A stretch of DNA of 5,676 bases. Origin: Candidatus Gottesmanbacteria bacterium RBG_16_37_8. GTDB lineage: Bacteria > Patescibacteriota > Microgenomatia > 2-02-FULL-39-11. Positions within the stretch are counted from its first letter, which is position 1; each line of letters starts with the position of its first letter. The notes beneath the pieces are model-generated. The model saw nothing but the letters and a program-made list of their open reading frames with translations. It made no database searches and was not told the origin of the DNA. The stretch spans positions 13,374 through 19,049 of the forward strand of contig MFJA01000022.1 of NCBI GenBank assembly GCA_001779055.1. The letters are read 5' to 3'. The translations under genes and the position numbers were made by a program. Below are positions 5,573-5,676 of the stretch, piece after piece.

Positions 5573-5676
5573 ATGAAGTTTTTATCATCTTTTTTTAAGA
5601 AAATCTCCGCGATTTTCGTCTCATTTAATAAACTTTCTCTTATCGTCAAAATTATTATCATTGCCGTTATTCTGGG
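5573..5676 (+). CDS. N-terminus of a membrane protein, possibly an efflux periplasmic adaptor (cut by window edge)
   Basis: The frame opens with ATG at 5573 and is still open at the window end after 34 complete codons. It encodes a short, partly basic amphipathic start (MKFLSSFFKKISAIFVSFNK) followed by the beginning of a hydrophobic helix (LSLIVKIIIIAVILG). A type II membrane anchor after a basic cytoplasmic tail is typical of HlyD/MacA-like adaptor subunits, which often follow two-component systems and small secreted proteins in this kind of genome. Nothing in these residues is diagnostic, so this is a context guess. There is no Shine-Dalgarno sequence. Promoter and operator elements directly upstream support this as the first gene of a new, regulated operon. 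Confidence 0.55.
   Translation, partial: MKFLSSFFKKISAIFVSFNKLSLIVKIIIIAVIL

Noticed and set aside
1..5676. CRISPR arrays, insertion sequences, tRNA or rRNA genes
   Set aside because: No repeated spacer structure, transposase frame, terminal inverted repeats or RNA gene signature was seen anywhere in the window.

Overview
The window is AT-rich and densely coded, with short intergenic gaps and nearly all genes on the + strand. The mix of families, the tiny histidine kinase sensor, the very short 5' leaders and the missing Shine-Dalgarno sequences at several starts suggest a small-genome bacterium. The best guess is Candidate Phyla Radiation/Patescibacteria, perhaps Microgenomates. That is inferred from gene content and style; no taxonomic marker gene is present.

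Layout. The left edge holds a minus-strand gene cut off by the window end (1-229), a DUF3175-type small basic protein. A 99-bp divergent spacer (230-328) carries an extended -10 promoter for a membrane-anchored alpha/beta hydrolase (329-1354). An AlkD-type DNA alkylation repair protein (1367-2062) follows after 12 bp. A second transcription unit begins at about 2082. It contains an OmpR-family response regulator (2122-2796), its histidine kinase (2800-3828), an anchored glucose/sorbosone dehydrogenase-type beta-propeller (3837-4982) and a small secreted helical protein (5039-5476). It ends at a strong intrinsic terminator (5493-5533). A third unit starts at 5573 with the N-terminus of a membrane protein cut by the window edge. 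I suspect it is the periplasmic adaptor (HlyD/MacA-like) of an efflux system, but only 34 residues are visible.

How the parts may work together. An identical 18-bp sequence, TTTTCAGCTGATTTTCAG, lies just upstream of both the response regulator gene (2082-2099) and the gene at the right edge (5530-5547). It consists of two 7-bp direct repeats with an 11-bp period, the classic geometry of OmpR/PhoB-family binding sites. The simplest reading is an autoregulated two-component system that also switches on the adjacent envelope or export operon, with the secreted helical protein and the dehydrogenase-like propeller as envelope-side members of the same response. The right-hand copy begins inside the U-tract of the preceding terminator. 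The regulatory link is inferred; the repeats themselves are directly visible.
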